This document shows, piece after piece, positions 1 to 8,788 of a stretch of 48,376 bases of DNA. The first letter of the stretch is position 1, and every line of letters begins with the position of its first letter. The DNA is from an uncultured Tenacibaculum sp. (lineage in GTDB: Bacteria > Bacteroidota > Bacteroidia > Flavobacteriales > Flavobacteriaceae). The position numbers were made by a program, and so were the translations under genes. The DNA is taken from contig CANMJA010000032.1 of NCBI GenBank assembly GCA_947498055.1, positions 1 through 48,376 on the forward strand, read 5' to 3'. The notes under the pieces were generated by a model. That model was given only the letters and a program-made list of their open reading frames with translations. It was not told the DNA's origin and searched no databases.

Positions 1-52
1 ATTGTAACTCTTTCTCTGTTTCAATAACCTGAATATCAATAGTTCGTGCCAT
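1..52 (-). CDS. partial gene, 5' end only, product unknown
   Basis: A minus-strand reading frame starts with ATG at 50-52 and runs off the left edge after 17 codons (MARTIDIQVIETEKELQ). It is open to the edge and is followed upstream by an AT-rich promoter-like stretch. The N-terminus is too short to assign. I half-recognise similar starts in transposase helix-turn-helix proteins of flavobacteria, but that is weak and no function is claimed. Confidence 0.5.
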   Translation of the reverse strand, partial: MARTIDIQVIETEKELQ

Positions 53-136
53 AGAATAAAGATACTCATTATTTGAGCAAAATAAAAGTTAAAAATGTAT
101 TATTTGAAAAAGAATGAAAAATGACTTTTTATAAAA

Positions 137-184
137 AAAGCAACAATGGAGTATAAAACATTTTATATTCCATTGTTGCTTTTA
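137..184. terminator. bidirectional intrinsic terminator
   Basis: A 20-bp near-perfect hairpin: arm 139-158 begins AGCAACAATGGA and arm 161-180 ends TCCATTGTTGCT, with a two-base centre and a single G.T pair. An A-run precedes it and a T-run follows, so it can terminate transcription from either side. It insulates the partial left-edge gene from the PPIase gene on the right. Confidence 0.75.
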
Positions 185-213
185 AATATTTAAAATATAG
201 TACTTATCGAATC

Positions 214-253
214 ATAAAAAAAACTCTTATCATTTTAGTTTAATGATAAGAGT
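214..253 (-). terminator. intrinsic terminator of the cyclophilin-FKBP gene
   Basis: Arms 223-233 and 243-253 (ACTCTTATCAT / ATGATAAGAGT) form an 11-bp perfect stem. Read on the minus strand it is followed by eight T residues (214-222 on plus). It lies 23 bases past the stop of the minus-strand PPIase gene. Confidence 0.85.
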
Positions 254-276
254 AGTTATAATTTTTTAAATGGTAT

Positions 277-1209
277 TTAACCTTTAACGTCCATTAATTC
301 TACATCAAAAATTAGAGTAGCATTTGGAGGAATTACACCACCAGCACCTGCTTGTCCATAAGCTAAATTAGAAGGAATAACTAAACGTGCTTTATCTCCT
401 ACATTTAATAATTGAATACCTTCATCCCAACCAGCAATTACTTGTCCAACACCAATAGCAAAATCTATAGGTTGTTTACGTTTATAAGAAGAATCAAAAA
501 CAGTTCCGTCTAGTAACTGACCTTTATAGTGTACAGATACAGTAGCTCCTTTAGTAGCTTTCTTACCTTCTCCTTTCTGTAAGATTTTATAACGAAGTCC
601 ACTAGTAGTTTCTTCATAACCAGCAGCTATAGAATCTAATAATTCTTTTTGTTTTGCTTTTTCTTCTGCCTCTCTTTTTTCTCTAGATCCTTCAAAAGTT
701 CTAAAAGCTTCTACAGCATTAAATGCTTCTGCTGTTTCACCAATACGAATAATTTCAACATTCATGTCATCACCTTGTACAATAGCATCTACTACCTCTT
801 GTCCTTCTATAACATTACCAAAAACAGTATGTTTACCATCTAACCATGGTGTTTCTACATGTGTTATAAAAAATTGAGATCCATTTGTTCCAGGACCAGC
901 ATTTGCCATAGATAACTTACCAGGAGCATCATGTTTTAAATCAGGATGAATTTCATCATCAAATTTATATCCAGGGTTTCCAGTTCCGGTTCCTTGAGGA
1001 CAACCACCTTGTACCATAAAATCTGGTATAACTCTATGAAATTTTAATCCATTATAATATGGTTCTCCTTGAGGACGAGCTTGATTTTCTAAATTTCCTT
1101 CCGCTAAAGCAACAAAGTTACCTACAGTTCCTGGAGTTTTTTCATATTCTAAATTCACTAAAATTTCTCCTTTTGGAGTAGTGAATTTTGCGTAAATTCC
1201 GTTATTCAT
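277..1209 (-). CDS. dual-family peptidyl-prolyl isomerase (cyclophilin-FKBP fusion)
   Basis: Cis-trans prolyl isomerase that joins two unrelated foldase families in one 310-aa chain. The cyclophilin domain fills residues 1-160: FHRVIPDFMVQGG (57-69, catalytic Arg59), NGSQFFIT (109-116) and WLDGKHTVFG (122-131). A charged, probably helical linker rich in E and K spans 161-200. The FKBP domain fills 201-310: VSVHYKGQLLDGTVFDSS (224-241), VIAGWDEGI (257-265), AYG (283-285) and IPPNATLIFDVEL (293-305). No signal peptide is visible, so it is probably cytoplasmic. The order cyclophilin-then-FKBP matches the CFBP dual immunophilins described in Flavobacterium and Treponema. It lies 27 nt downstream of the barrel-protein gene with no promoter between, so it is probably co-transcribed, and an intrinsic terminator follows. 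Confidence 0.93.
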   Translation of the reverse strand: MNNGIYAKFTTPKGEILVNLEYEKTPGTVGNFVALAEGNLENQARPQGEPYYNGLKFHRVIPDFMVQGGCPQGTGTGNPGYKFDDEIHPDLKHDAPGKLSMANAGPGTNGSQFFITHVETPWLDGKHTVFGNVIEGQEVVDAIVQGDDMNVEIIRIGETAEAFNAVEAFRTFEGSREKREAEEKAKQKELLDSIAAGYEETTSGLRYKILQKGEGKKATKGATVSVHYKGQLLDGTVFDSSYKRKQPIDFAIGVGQVIAGWDEGIQLLNVGDKARLVIPSNLAYGQAGAGGVIPPNATLIFDVELMDVKG

Positions 1210-1236
1210 ATTTTAATGTTTAAGTGTATTCTTATT

Positions 1237-2793
1237 TTATTTTGAAGCTAATAATGTAGCTAAGTTAAAACGTAAACCTAAGTTTAAATTATTAGAGTTT
1301 ACATTTCCGAAAGGGGCATATAATTTACCTCCGGACATTGTTAATGTTAAATTGTTTATATTATAATTTAAACCAATAGTTGGTCTTATAACTATACCTT
1401 CACCAGTATCAACGCCTGCACCACCAGCAGCACCACCTGTTAAATTTATAAAAGTATTTATTTTATTATTTAAAAAATTATTTGATTTAAAACCAATACC
1501 AGCTAATCCATGAGCATAACCACCAGATCTTCCGCCATAAGCAAAACCAGCTTCACCTACTAAATAAATATTCTTAGTAAGATCGTAATTAAATTGTAAT
1601 GCTAGTAATTGTAAATCAGTACTTAGTATGTTGTTAGGATCGTCTGTTTTATTTACTTTGAAATAGGTTTGATTTTCTAAGGAAACATTAATTCCTTGTG
1701 TTTTAAAATTAGATATTTCTTTTCCATCTATAGATATGTTTCCTCCTGCAGAGTTTATGTATTTAATTCCAAAACCAAGAGTATAGGCTTCAAAATCGCC
1801 ATCTAAAGCACGATAATAGCCTCCATGACCACTTAAAGCAAGACTGTTAGATAGTTTTAAATCGATTCCGGCGGAAGGATATACAGTTAAACCTCCTTCA
1901 GGAGCAATTCTTCCACCAGCAGCACCAATACCTAATTTTCCAAATAAATTAATGTATTTAGATTGATAAGGATGGTACCCAGCACCAAAAAATAAATCCA
2001 TGAACCCAGCACGTAAGCCTTTGTAAATAGCATCTGTATGTGCAAATAAAAAGGTGTTTCTACTGACATATTTTTGATATTCAAAACCTAAAACATACAA
2101 GGTTTCGTTCAAAGGACTTCTATTGTCTTTTTTAGATTCTCCAAAAGGGAAGAAAAAATCAAAACGAACCTGTTGTGTGTTTTTAGTAGCTGGTTTTTTC
2201 CAAAAACTAGTTGCATCTTTATTAGATTGAATGAATTTCTGTTGTGCATTCTTATAATCTGTAAAACGTAAAACACTAGGTGTTTCAATAAAAAAAGAAA
2301 CAGCATTATCTTTTATGTAGCCAGTAAAAAAGTCGATGTAACTATATTGAATACCAAAAGAATAATTGTTCTTTTTAAATTGTAAACCAATATTAGAGTT
2401 TATAAAGGCACCGTCGTTTATTAGATTTCGGTATCCGCCGCCGCCGCCAAAATGAACATTAGCATCTACATATATATTACGATATAATTTTTTATTAATA
2501 CCTAATTCACCTCCCAAGGTAAACAAACCACCTTGATCTCCTGTGATAGCAAAATGAAAACCTGCTCCACCATATAACCAATCATTAAAAGGTATTTGAT
2601 AATGTAAACCTGTTAATCCCATTGTAGGTTTTAAATTAGGGAATTCATTCACAGGCATGGATACTGGAATAAAATTTAAACGAACTTTATTTTGAAGTTC
2701 TTTTCCTTTTAATGAAGATATATCTTGCGCAAAAGAATATGTAAATCCTAAAAAGAATAACAAAGAGAAAAAAGTTAATCTTTTAAAAATCAT
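1237..2793 (-). CDS. outer-membrane beta-barrel protein, unknown function
   Basis: 518-aa exported protein. The first 22 residues are a Sec signal peptide (FFSLLFFLGFTYSFAQ). The rest alternates short hydrophobic strands with Gly- and Asn-rich turns, for example GGGGGYRN near 116-123 and GGAAGGAG near 457-464, which is typical of a large transmembrane beta-barrel. I see no TonB plug or OmpA domain. It sits between prfC (64 nt upstream) and the PPIase (27 nt downstream), all on the minus strand, so the three may form one transcript. A link between barrel assembly and the adjacent PPIase is only a guess from position, since that PPIase has no signal peptide. No specific family is recognised. 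Confidence 0.7.
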   Translation of the reverse strand: MIFKRLTFFSLLFFLGFTYSFAQDISSLKGKELQNKVRLNFIPVSMPVNEFPNLKPTMGLTGLHYQIPFNDWLYGGAGFHFAITGDQGGLFTLGGELGINKKLYRNIYVDANVHFGGGGGYRNLINDGAFINSNIGLQFKKNNYSFGIQYSYIDFFTGYIKDNAVSFFIETPSVLRFTDYKNAQQKFIQSNKDATSFWKKPATKNTQQVRFDFFFPFGESKKDNRSPLNETLYVLGFEYQKYVSRNTFLFAHTDAIYKGLRAGFMDLFFGAGYHPYQSKYINLFGKLGIGAAGGRIAPEGGLTVYPSAGIDLKLSNSLALSGHGGYYRALDGDFEAYTLGFGIKYINSAGGNISIDGKEISNFKTQGINVSLENQTYFKVNKTDDPNNILSTDLQLLALQFNYDLTKNIYLVGEAGFAYGGRSGGYAHGLAGIGFKSNNFLNNKINTFINLTGGAAGGAGVDTGEGIVIRPTIGLNYNINNLTLTMSGGKLYAPFGNVNSNNLNLGLRFNLATLLASK

Positions 2794-2827
2794 ATGTATA
2801 TATTTTTTGGTTGAAATATTTATTTTT

Positions 2828-2862
2828 AACTACTAACTACTAACTACTAACTACTAACTACT
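2828..2862. repeat. five tandem 7-bp repeats spanning the prfC stop codon
   Basis: AACTACT repeated five times without interruption. On the minus strand this reads AGTAGTT, which contains TAG. Because 7 is not a multiple of 3, stops occur in every frame. The first stop codon of prfC (2858-2860) is inside the first unit. Confidence 0.9.
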
Positions 2863-4447
2863 GAAACTCACTGGTAAAATGAAGTTTAACAGAAGGATAT
2901 TTACTCTGTGTCATTTGAATAGTAAAAGCAGAATCGGCTAAAAAAACCAATTGTCCTTGTTTATCTTTAGCTAAATAACGCTGTTTTACTCTTTTAAATT
3001 CTTTAAACTCTTCATTTTTTTCATCTTCGGCTTCTACCCAACAAGCTTTGTGCACAGCTATATTTTCGTATGTACACTTAGCACCATATTCATGTTCTAA
3101 ACGATATTGAATTACTTCATATTGAAGAGCACCAACAGTACCAATAATTCTTCTACCATTCATGTCTAAGGTAAATAATTGCGCAACTCCTTCATCCATT
3201 AATTGATCGAGTCCTTTATATAATTGTTTTGCTTTTAAAGGATCTGCATTATTCACATAACGGAAATGCTCTGGAGAAAAACTAGGAATTCCTTTAAAGT
3301 TTAATTTTTCTCCTTCCGTTAAGGTATCTCCAATTTTAAAATTACCAGTATCATGCAAACCTACAATATCACCAGCAAAAGAAATATCTACGATTTCTTT
3401 TTTCTCGGCAAAAAAAGCATTCGGACTAGAGAATTTTACTTTTTTATTATTTCTAACGTGTAAATATGGTGTGTTTCTCTTAAAAGTTCCAGAAACAATT
3501 TTAACAAAAGCTAAACGATCTCTGTGTTTAGGATCCATATTTGCATGAATCTTAAAAACAAAACCAGTTAATTTATCTTCTTTAGAATCGACTAAACGTT
3601 CTTCTGCGTTTTTAGGTTGTGGATCTGGAGCAATGTCAATAAAACAATCAAGTAATTCTTTTACGCCAAAATTATTTAAAGCAGAACCAAAGAAAACAGG
3701 TTGTAAATCTCCTTTAATATATTCTTCTTGATTGAATTCTGGATATACCCCTTCTACCATTTCTAATTCTTCTCGTAATGTTTCAGCAGCTTTGCTACCA
3801 ATCATTTCATCTAATTCTGGTACATTAATATCCGTAAATTCAACACCACTACTTACAGTTTGTTTATTATCTGCAGAAAAAATATTAATTTTCTTTTCCC
3901 AAATATTATAAATTCCTTGAAAATCGTATCCCATTCCTATAGGAAAAGAAAGAGGAGTAGTAGTTAAGCCTAGTTTTTGTTCTACTTCATCTAGTAAATC
4001 AAAGGCATCTTTACCTTCACGATCTAATTTATTAATAAAAACAATGATAGGAATTTTACGCATTCTACAAACTTCTACTAATTTTTCAGTTTGTGGTTCT
4101 ACCCCTTTTGCAACATCAATAACCACAATAACACTATCTACAGCGGTGAGTGTTCTAAAAGTATCTTCCGCAAAATCTTTGTGACCTGGTGTATCTAGAA
4201 TATTAATTTTTTTGCCTTTGTAATTAAAAGCTAATACAGAAGTAGCAACCGAAATACCACGCTGGCGTTCTATTTCCATAAAATCGGAAGTAGCTCCCTT
4301 TTTTATTTTATTACTTTTTACAGCTCCTGCTTCTTGAATAGCACCTCCGAAAAGTAATAATTTCTCTGTTAGTGTTGTTTTACCAGCATCTGGGTGAGAT
4401 ATAATTCCGAAAGTTCTTCTTTTCTGTATTTCTTCTAAAAAACTCAT
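2858..4447 (-). CDS. prfC: peptide chain release factor 3
   Basis: GTPase that recycles RF1/RF2 from the ribosome after peptide release. The chosen start gives 529 aa, the length of E. coli RF3. From that start the P-loop is SHPDAGKTT (17-25), followed by switch I RGISVATSV, G3 DTPGHKDF, G4 NKLDREGKD, the second translation-factor domain and the RF3 C-terminal domain. A longer frame reaches 4495, but that TTG codon (4493-4495) is the -33 box of a textbook promoter whose -7 box lies at 4466-4473. Transcription must therefore begin after it, and ATG 4447 is the only sensible start, with a leader of about 13 nt. The stop codon lies in a 7-bp tandem repeat. Confidence 0.97.
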   Translation of the reverse strand: MSFLEEIQKRRTFGIISHPDAGKTTLTEKLLLFGGAIQEAGAVKSNKIKKGATSDFMEIERQRGISVATSVLAFNYKGKKINILDTPGHKDFAEDTFRTLTAVDSVIVVIDVAKGVEPQTEKLVEVCRMRKIPIIVFINKLDREGKDAFDLLDEVEQKLGLTTTPLSFPIGMGYDFQGIYNIWEKKINIFSADNKQTVSSGVEFTDINVPELDEMIGSKAAETLREELEMVEGVYPEFNQEEYIKGDLQPVFFGSALNNFGVKELLDCFIDIAPDPQPKNAEERLVDSKEDKLTGFVFKIHANMDPKHRDRLAFVKIVSGTFKRNTPYLHVRNNKKVKFSSPNAFFAEKKEIVDISFAGDIVGLHDTGNFKIGDTLTEGEKLNFKGIPSFSPEHFRYVNNADPLKAKQLYKGLDQLMDEGVAQLFTLDMNGRRIIGTVGALQYEVIQYRLEHEYGAKCTYENIAVHKACWVEAEDEKNEEFKEFKRVKQRYLAKDKQGQLVFLADSAFTIQMTQSKYPSVKLHFTSEFQ

Positions 4448-4465
4448 GCATAAAATTTGAGTTTG

Positions 4466-4495
4466 CAAAGATAGGTTTAAATAAAAAAAGAGCAA
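4466..4495 (-). promoter_or_regulatory. prfC promoter (TTG-N19-TAnnTTTG)
   Basis: On the minus strand, TTG (4493-4495), 19 bases, then TATCTTTG (4466-4473). This matches the Bacteroidota housekeeping consensus exactly in sequence and spacing, and places the start of transcription near 4460. Confidence 0.85.
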
Positions 4496-4585
4496 ATATT
4501 TTAGTTGTTTATCACTTTAAATTCATTTGTTTAAGAAATTGAAATAATTAATATAGATTTTAAGGTTCTTGTAACAACTATTTGT

Positions 4586-7075
4586 TTAGTTCTTAATGAT
4601 TTTTTTAGTGATATACCCTACATCAGAATTGATTCTTATAAAGAGAATACCTGCTTTTAATTTTGATATATCTAAAGTGTATGAATTGCTAATAAAATTT
4701 GGTTTGTGCACTAGTAGTAATTTACCATAAATGTCAAAAACATTAATAGTAGTTTTAGTTGTTTTTTCAAACTTTATAGTAATCATTGAGTTTACAGGAT
4801 TTGGTGAAATTTTAATGCTCTTTTTAAAATTTTCAGAATTTAAACTAAGTGTAGAACCAGAAATAGGAGAGGCCCATAAACCTCTACCAAATGTTCCTGC
4901 ATATATTTTTTCTTCTATATGATTAATTTCTAATTCATTAATTATTGCATAGGGTAGGTTGTTGCTAAATGGTTGCCATTCAGAAAAATGGTCGTTAATA
5001 TAAAACACACCTAAACTTCTTGTTCCTACATATAAACCATTTTCTTTATTAGTATCCCATACTAAAGTTAATTTTGAACTATTAGGTAGGTTATACGTAT
5101 GATTACTCCAATTTATTCCGCCATCATTAGATATGAAAATATTATCTCGTGTGGTAATTGCTACCTTATTAGGTTTTTCAGGGTGAATAGCTATTGAGTT
5201 TATAGATAAAGTTTTATTATCTGGATGTTTAATTTCTTCCCAATTAGTATTTCCTCCATTAGTAGTCTTAAATAATTTTCTTTCGTAATTTATACCATTA
5301 AAAAAAAGAGATGTTAAATACATTGTTTCATTATTAGAGGGAGCTATTTTTAATACAAAAATATTTCCACCGAAATCTTGTGAAATAGGAAACCAATCTT
5401 CTCCTTTATTGGTAGATTTAAAAACTTTTTTATAACCAACATATATGGTGTTGGGTTTTATTGGATCTTGTTCAAAAGGAGTAGTCCATAAAGCTTCTGC
5501 ATAAGGAGAACTAATGATTTTACAAGTTGTACCATTATCTTCTGAACGATATAAAGAACCATTTTGAGAAGAAGAGTATATGATATTACTATTATTTTTA
5601 TCAATAAAGGTTTCCATACCATCTCCTTCAGAATAGCGTTTCCATCCATTTTTATTAGTGTATAAAGAAGTTCCATTGTCTTGAGAACCACTAGAAATAA
5701 TAGTAGTCTTTGTTTGAGAAACACCAATGCGGTATATTTCATTTATACCTATACCAGAAGTTAAATCTTCATAATAACTTGAACTTAAATTAGAAGAAGT
5801 GTTTTTAGCTTTAAATATACCTCCATCTGTACCAACAAATAAACTATTGTTTGAAAACTGTAGAGTACTAATATCAACATGGCAGTAACCTCTCTCTAAA
5901 TGTTTAGAATAATCTGGGGTTATTGCTGATGTTTTTATAAAATTTTTGCCACCATCTAAAGAACGATATGTATGAATTCCTGCAATGTGTATTTCATTTA
6001 TATTATTAGGGTGTATAGCAATATCCATATCTCTAGGAACTTGTGAGGATTCACTTTTTAATGAACTACCAAAATAATTGTTACTATTATCTAAAACTTT
6101 AGTAAAAGAAGTTCCGCTGTTCGTAGATTTGTATAAACCATTAAACTTTCCACCATAACTGTCTGCTTCAATAATGTAGATGTTATCGGGAGCATTAGAT
6201 GAGATACCAATCATTTTAGGCCCCTCTTTAAATCCTGATATTTTAGTGAAAGTATTTCCTTCATCTAAAGATTTATAAAAATTAGCCCCAGATACATACA
6301 CAACCTTTGAATTATTTGGTTTGAATTCTATATCTAAACTATTTTTATCAGTAACTACCTGAACCCAATCTTTTCCTCCATTTAACGATTTATAAACACC
6401 ACTATGTACGTCGGATATAAAAATTATATTTGAATTAGTGGGATGAACTAATATTTTATTAATTTTTCCAGTTCCATTGGTACCTCCTAAAAAACACCAT
6501 GTTTTACCTTTGTTATTTGATTTATATAATCCACCTCTATGACTGTAATAATAAATATTTGAATTAGAAGGGTCTATAGCAATCGCATAAACATGAGCAG
6601 GATTAGATTTTGTTAAATTAATCCAATTTTCACCACTATCTATTGTTTTCCATACACCGCCATTAGGAGTTCCAATTATAATATGGTTTATATCGTTTTT
6701 ATCAATGGCAATTGAATTTATTCTACCTACTCCAAAATTATTTCCATAAGTAGGACCAAGTTCCATCCAATTATCAGACAAAATTGCATTACTTTCTCTG
6801 GTATTCAAATATTTATTATGTTTTTCTATTTCTTGTAATATTTCTAATTCAGTTGGTAAGTAACCATCTTTATTCATGAAACGGAGTGAGTTATATTTCC
6901 ATTTTTGATATTGGATATAACTATTTTCTTTTCTTTTGTTTTTGAAATAGTTTTCACCTTCTTTAATAATTTCTGCAACTTTATATGAATTTGCATTAAT
7001 CATTTCTATATATTTTTGAGCTTCAGTATTTATAGTATAAGATATTATACATAAAAAAGGAATTATTATTTTCAT
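4586..7075 (-). CDS. secreted BNR/Asp-box (VPS10/sialidase-like propeller) protein with T9SS sorting domain
   Basis: 829-aa exported protein. Residues 1-19 are a Sec signal peptide (FLCIISYTINTEAQ). About ten Asp-box-like motifs of the type S.D.G..W recur along residues 140-680, for example KTIDSGENW, KSLNGGKDW, KSLDEGNTF, RSLDGGKNF, KSTNKGEDW and ISNDGGINW. These mark a multi-bladed beta-propeller as in sortilin/VPS10 or BNR-repeat glycosidases. The last 74 residues (from ISPNPVNSMITIKF at 756) form a type A T9SS sorting domain ending in KKIIKN, so the protein should cross the outer membrane by T9SS and be released or surface-anchored. No catalytic residues can be assigned, and adhesion or polymer binding is as likely as an enzyme. 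No clear promoter box is seen upstream. Confidence 0.85.
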   Translation of the reverse strand: MKIIIPFLCIISYTINTEAQKYIEMINANSYKVAEIIKEGENYFKNKRKENSYIQYQKWKYNSLRFMNKDGYLPTELEILQEIEKHNKYLNTRESNAILSDNWMELGPTYGNNFGVGRINSIAIDKNDINHIIIGTPNGGVWKTIDSGENWINLTKSNPAHVYAIAIDPSNSNIYYYSHRGGLYKSNNKGKTWCFLGGTNGTGKINKILVHPTNSNIIFISDVHSGVYKSLNGGKDWVQVVTDKNSLDIEFKPNNSKVVYVSGANFYKSLDEGNTFTKISGFKEGPKMIGISSNAPDNIYIIEADSYGGKFNGLYKSTNSGTSFTKVLDNSNNYFGSSLKSESSQVPRDMDIAIHPNNINEIHIAGIHTYRSLDGGKNFIKTSAITPDYSKHLERGYCHVDISTLQFSNNSLFVGTDGGIFKAKNTSSNLSSSYYEDLTSGIGINEIYRIGVSQTKTTIISSGSQDNGTSLYTNKNGWKRYSEGDGMETFIDKNNSNIIYSSSQNGSLYRSEDNGTTCKIISSPYAEALWTTPFEQDPIKPNTIYVGYKKVFKSTNKGEDWFPISQDFGGNIFVLKIAPSNNETMYLTSLFFNGINYERKLFKTTNGGNTNWEEIKHPDNKTLSINSIAIHPEKPNKVAITTRDNIFISNDGGINWSNHTYNLPNSSKLTLVWDTNKENGLYVGTRSLGVFYINDHFSEWQPFSNNLPYAIINELEINHIEEKIYAGTFGRGLWASPISGSTLSLNSENFKKSIKISPNPVNSMITIKFEKTTKTTINVFDIYGKLLLVHKPNFISNSYTLDISKLKAGILFIRINSDVGYITKKIIKN

Positions 7076-7322
7076 AGTGGGGGACTATTAATAATATTAG
7101 TGTTTTTTGAATGTTTTAAAAATTTTATTTAAGATACAAAAAAAAAGTATTTTTTTTATTTAAATGATTGATTTTTAGATGTTTTTTTTTTGATTTTAGT
7201 AGTTTTGTGTGGTGGAATTAAGAAAATAGAAATAGTTAATTTAGCTTTAAGTATTATTTAGTTCATTTAGTTGTTAAATGAAAATATTTAAAGAAACAGT
7301 TAAAAGAAAAAATAAGAAGAAG

Positions 7323-8042
7323 TTATTTGTTTTTAGAATCTAAAACTTCCACCTTCATAGGAATATCTGTAAAAGGCCAATCATCTGAACCTACATTTAC
7401 TTTTGCAATTTTTTCAATAGTAGAAAATCCAGAAATAACTTCTCCAAAAACGGTATGTTCTTTATCTAAATGAGGAGCTCCTCTTTTATTTTGAACAATA
7501 TAAAAATTAAAAGGGCTAGATAGTTTTTTAGGGTTATTTTCTATATCTCTAGATGCAGCTAAAGCACCATATTTATGTTTTCTTCTTTTTCTAAATTCAG
7601 GTTTTAATCTATAATGTTGGTATTTTTTTCTGAATTTTGCAGTAGAAGCTCTGTCAGAATCACCGCCTTGCACGACAAAGTTTTTCACCACTCTATAAAA
7701 ATAAGAAGTATCAAAATATTTAATTTTTGTAAGAAAGATGAAATTAGCTCTATGTATAGGGGTGTCTTCGTATAAACGTAGTTTTATTTTTCCAAATTTG
7801 GTGGTGATTACAACTTTTGTTTCCTTGTTTAATTCCCCATATTTTTTTAGAAAATCATTTGCGTTTTTTTTATTTATAGTATCCCATTCTTGAGTTACTT
7901 TTTTTTCTATAATTTCCTTTTTAACTGGTTTCTTAATAGTATCAAGAGAAATTATAGGTTTGTTTTCTGTTTTGTTCTCTTTTTTACAACTATAAAAAGA
8001 CATAAAGAATAAAGTAAGCAATATTACTGGGTATACCTTCAT
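7323..8042 (-). CDS. cyclophilin-type peptidyl-prolyl isomerase, lipoprotein
   Basis: 239-aa envelope foldase. The N-terminus is a lipoprotein signal (LLTLFFMSFYSC, lipidated Cys19) followed by a Lys-rich tether of about 55 residues. The cyclophilin domain runs from about 77 to 236: FYRVVKNFVVQGGD (115-128, catalytic Arg117) and LDKEHTVFGEVISG. Between these lies a basic insertion (FRKKYQHYRLKPEFRKRRK) not present in the other cyclophilin of this window. It probably folds periplasmic or outer-membrane proteins while anchored to a membrane. It is a single gene on the minus strand, divergent from idi across a 215-nt intergenic region, and is distinct from the cytoplasmic fusion PPIase at 277-1209. 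Confidence 0.92.
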   Translation of the reverse strand: MKVYPVILLTLFFMSFYSCKKENKTENKPIISLDTIKKPVKKEIIEKKVTQEWDTINKKNANDFLKKYGELNKETKVVITTKFGKIKLRLYEDTPIHRANFIFLTKIKYFDTSYFYRVVKNFVVQGGDSDRASTAKFRKKYQHYRLKPEFRKRRKHKYGALAASRDIENNPKKLSSPFNFYIVQNKRGAPHLDKEHTVFGEVISGFSTIEKIAKVNVGSDDWPFTDIPMKVEVLDSKNK

Positions 8043-8242
8043 AAATAAAATTGTTTTCTGGGGGTAAATATAAGATCATTTATAAATATGTTTTATGAGG
8101 CAAGTAATAAAAAAGGTTTTGTTTTTTATAAAAAGGAATAATTATAATTAGTAGCGAAATAATAAAAGAGTTGAGTAACTTGTTTTTAAGTAGGTTTTTA
8201 AATGAAATACAAATCCAACTTTTATGAGAAACATGATTTTAC

Positions 8243-8250
8243 TACATTTG
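8243..8250 (+). promoter_or_regulatory. -7 box of the idi promoter
   Basis: TACATTTG matches TAnnTTTG. The G is only 7 bases before the idi ATG, so the transcript would have almost no leader. No clear TTG -33 box is found 19-21 bases upstream. Confidence 0.6.
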
Positions 8251-8257
8251 TGAATAT

Positions 8258-8788
8258 ATGATAGAACAAGTAATTTTAGTAGATGAGCAAGATAATGAAG
8301 TGGGTTTAATGGCAAAGATGGAAGCTCATGAAAAAGCAGTATTGCATAGAGCTTTTTCGGTGTTTGTATTTAATGATAAAAAGGAATTAATGTTGCAGCA
8401 AAGAGCAAAGGAGAAATATCATTCTCCCTTGTTATGGACAAACACTTGTTGTTCTCATCAACGAAAAGGAGAAAGTAACTTAGAAGCAGGTAAAAGACGT
8501 TTGCAAGAAGAAATGGGATTTACTTGTGATTTAGAAGAAGTATTCTCTTTTATTTATAAAGCACCGTTTGATAATGGTTTAACAGAGCATGAATTAGATC
8601 ATGTAATGATAGGGCAATTTAATGGAAAGCCAAATGTTAATCCTGAAGAAGTAGAAGCATATAAATGGATGACATTGGAATCGGTAAAAAAAGATATAAA
8701 GGAACATCCAGAAAATTATACTGCTTGGTTTAAAATAATATTCGAAAAATCGTACGACAAGATTGCTAATTTTAAAGTTAAAAAATAA
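8258..8788 (+). CDS. idi: isopentenyl-diphosphate delta-isomerase, type I
   Basis: Interconverts isopentenyl and dimethylallyl diphosphate for isoprenoid synthesis (menaquinone, undecaprenyl carrier, carotenoids). At 176 aa it has the normal type I (Nudix) length. TNTCCSH (61-67) carries the active-site Cys, a Nudix-like box occupies 71-88 (GESNLEAGKRRLQEEMGF), and LTEHELDHV (108-116) carries the catalytic Glu. The stop codon overlaps the start of queD by one base (TAATG), so the two are translationally coupled. The promoter box ends 7 bases before the ATG. Confidence 0.96.
   Translation: MIEQVILVDEQDNEVGLMAKMEAHEKAVLHRAFSVFVFNDKKELMLQQRAKEKYHSPLLWTNTCCSHQRKGESNLEAGKRRLQEEMGFTCDLEEVFSFIYKAPFDNGLTEHELDHVMIGQFNGKPNVNPEEVEAYKWMTLESVKKDIKEHPENYTAWFKIIFEKSYDKIANFKVKK

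Noticed and set aside
649..843. Small plus-strand protein antisense to the PPIase gene
   Set aside because: Low-complexity Phe/Ser/Cys-rich translation is a shadow of the real coding strand; the same applies to other antisense frames, such as 21166-21381 and 37220-37594.
7200..7207. Plus-strand promoter box TAGTTTTG
   Set aside because: No plus-strand gene follows within a kilobase, so it is probably chance in AT-rich DNA.
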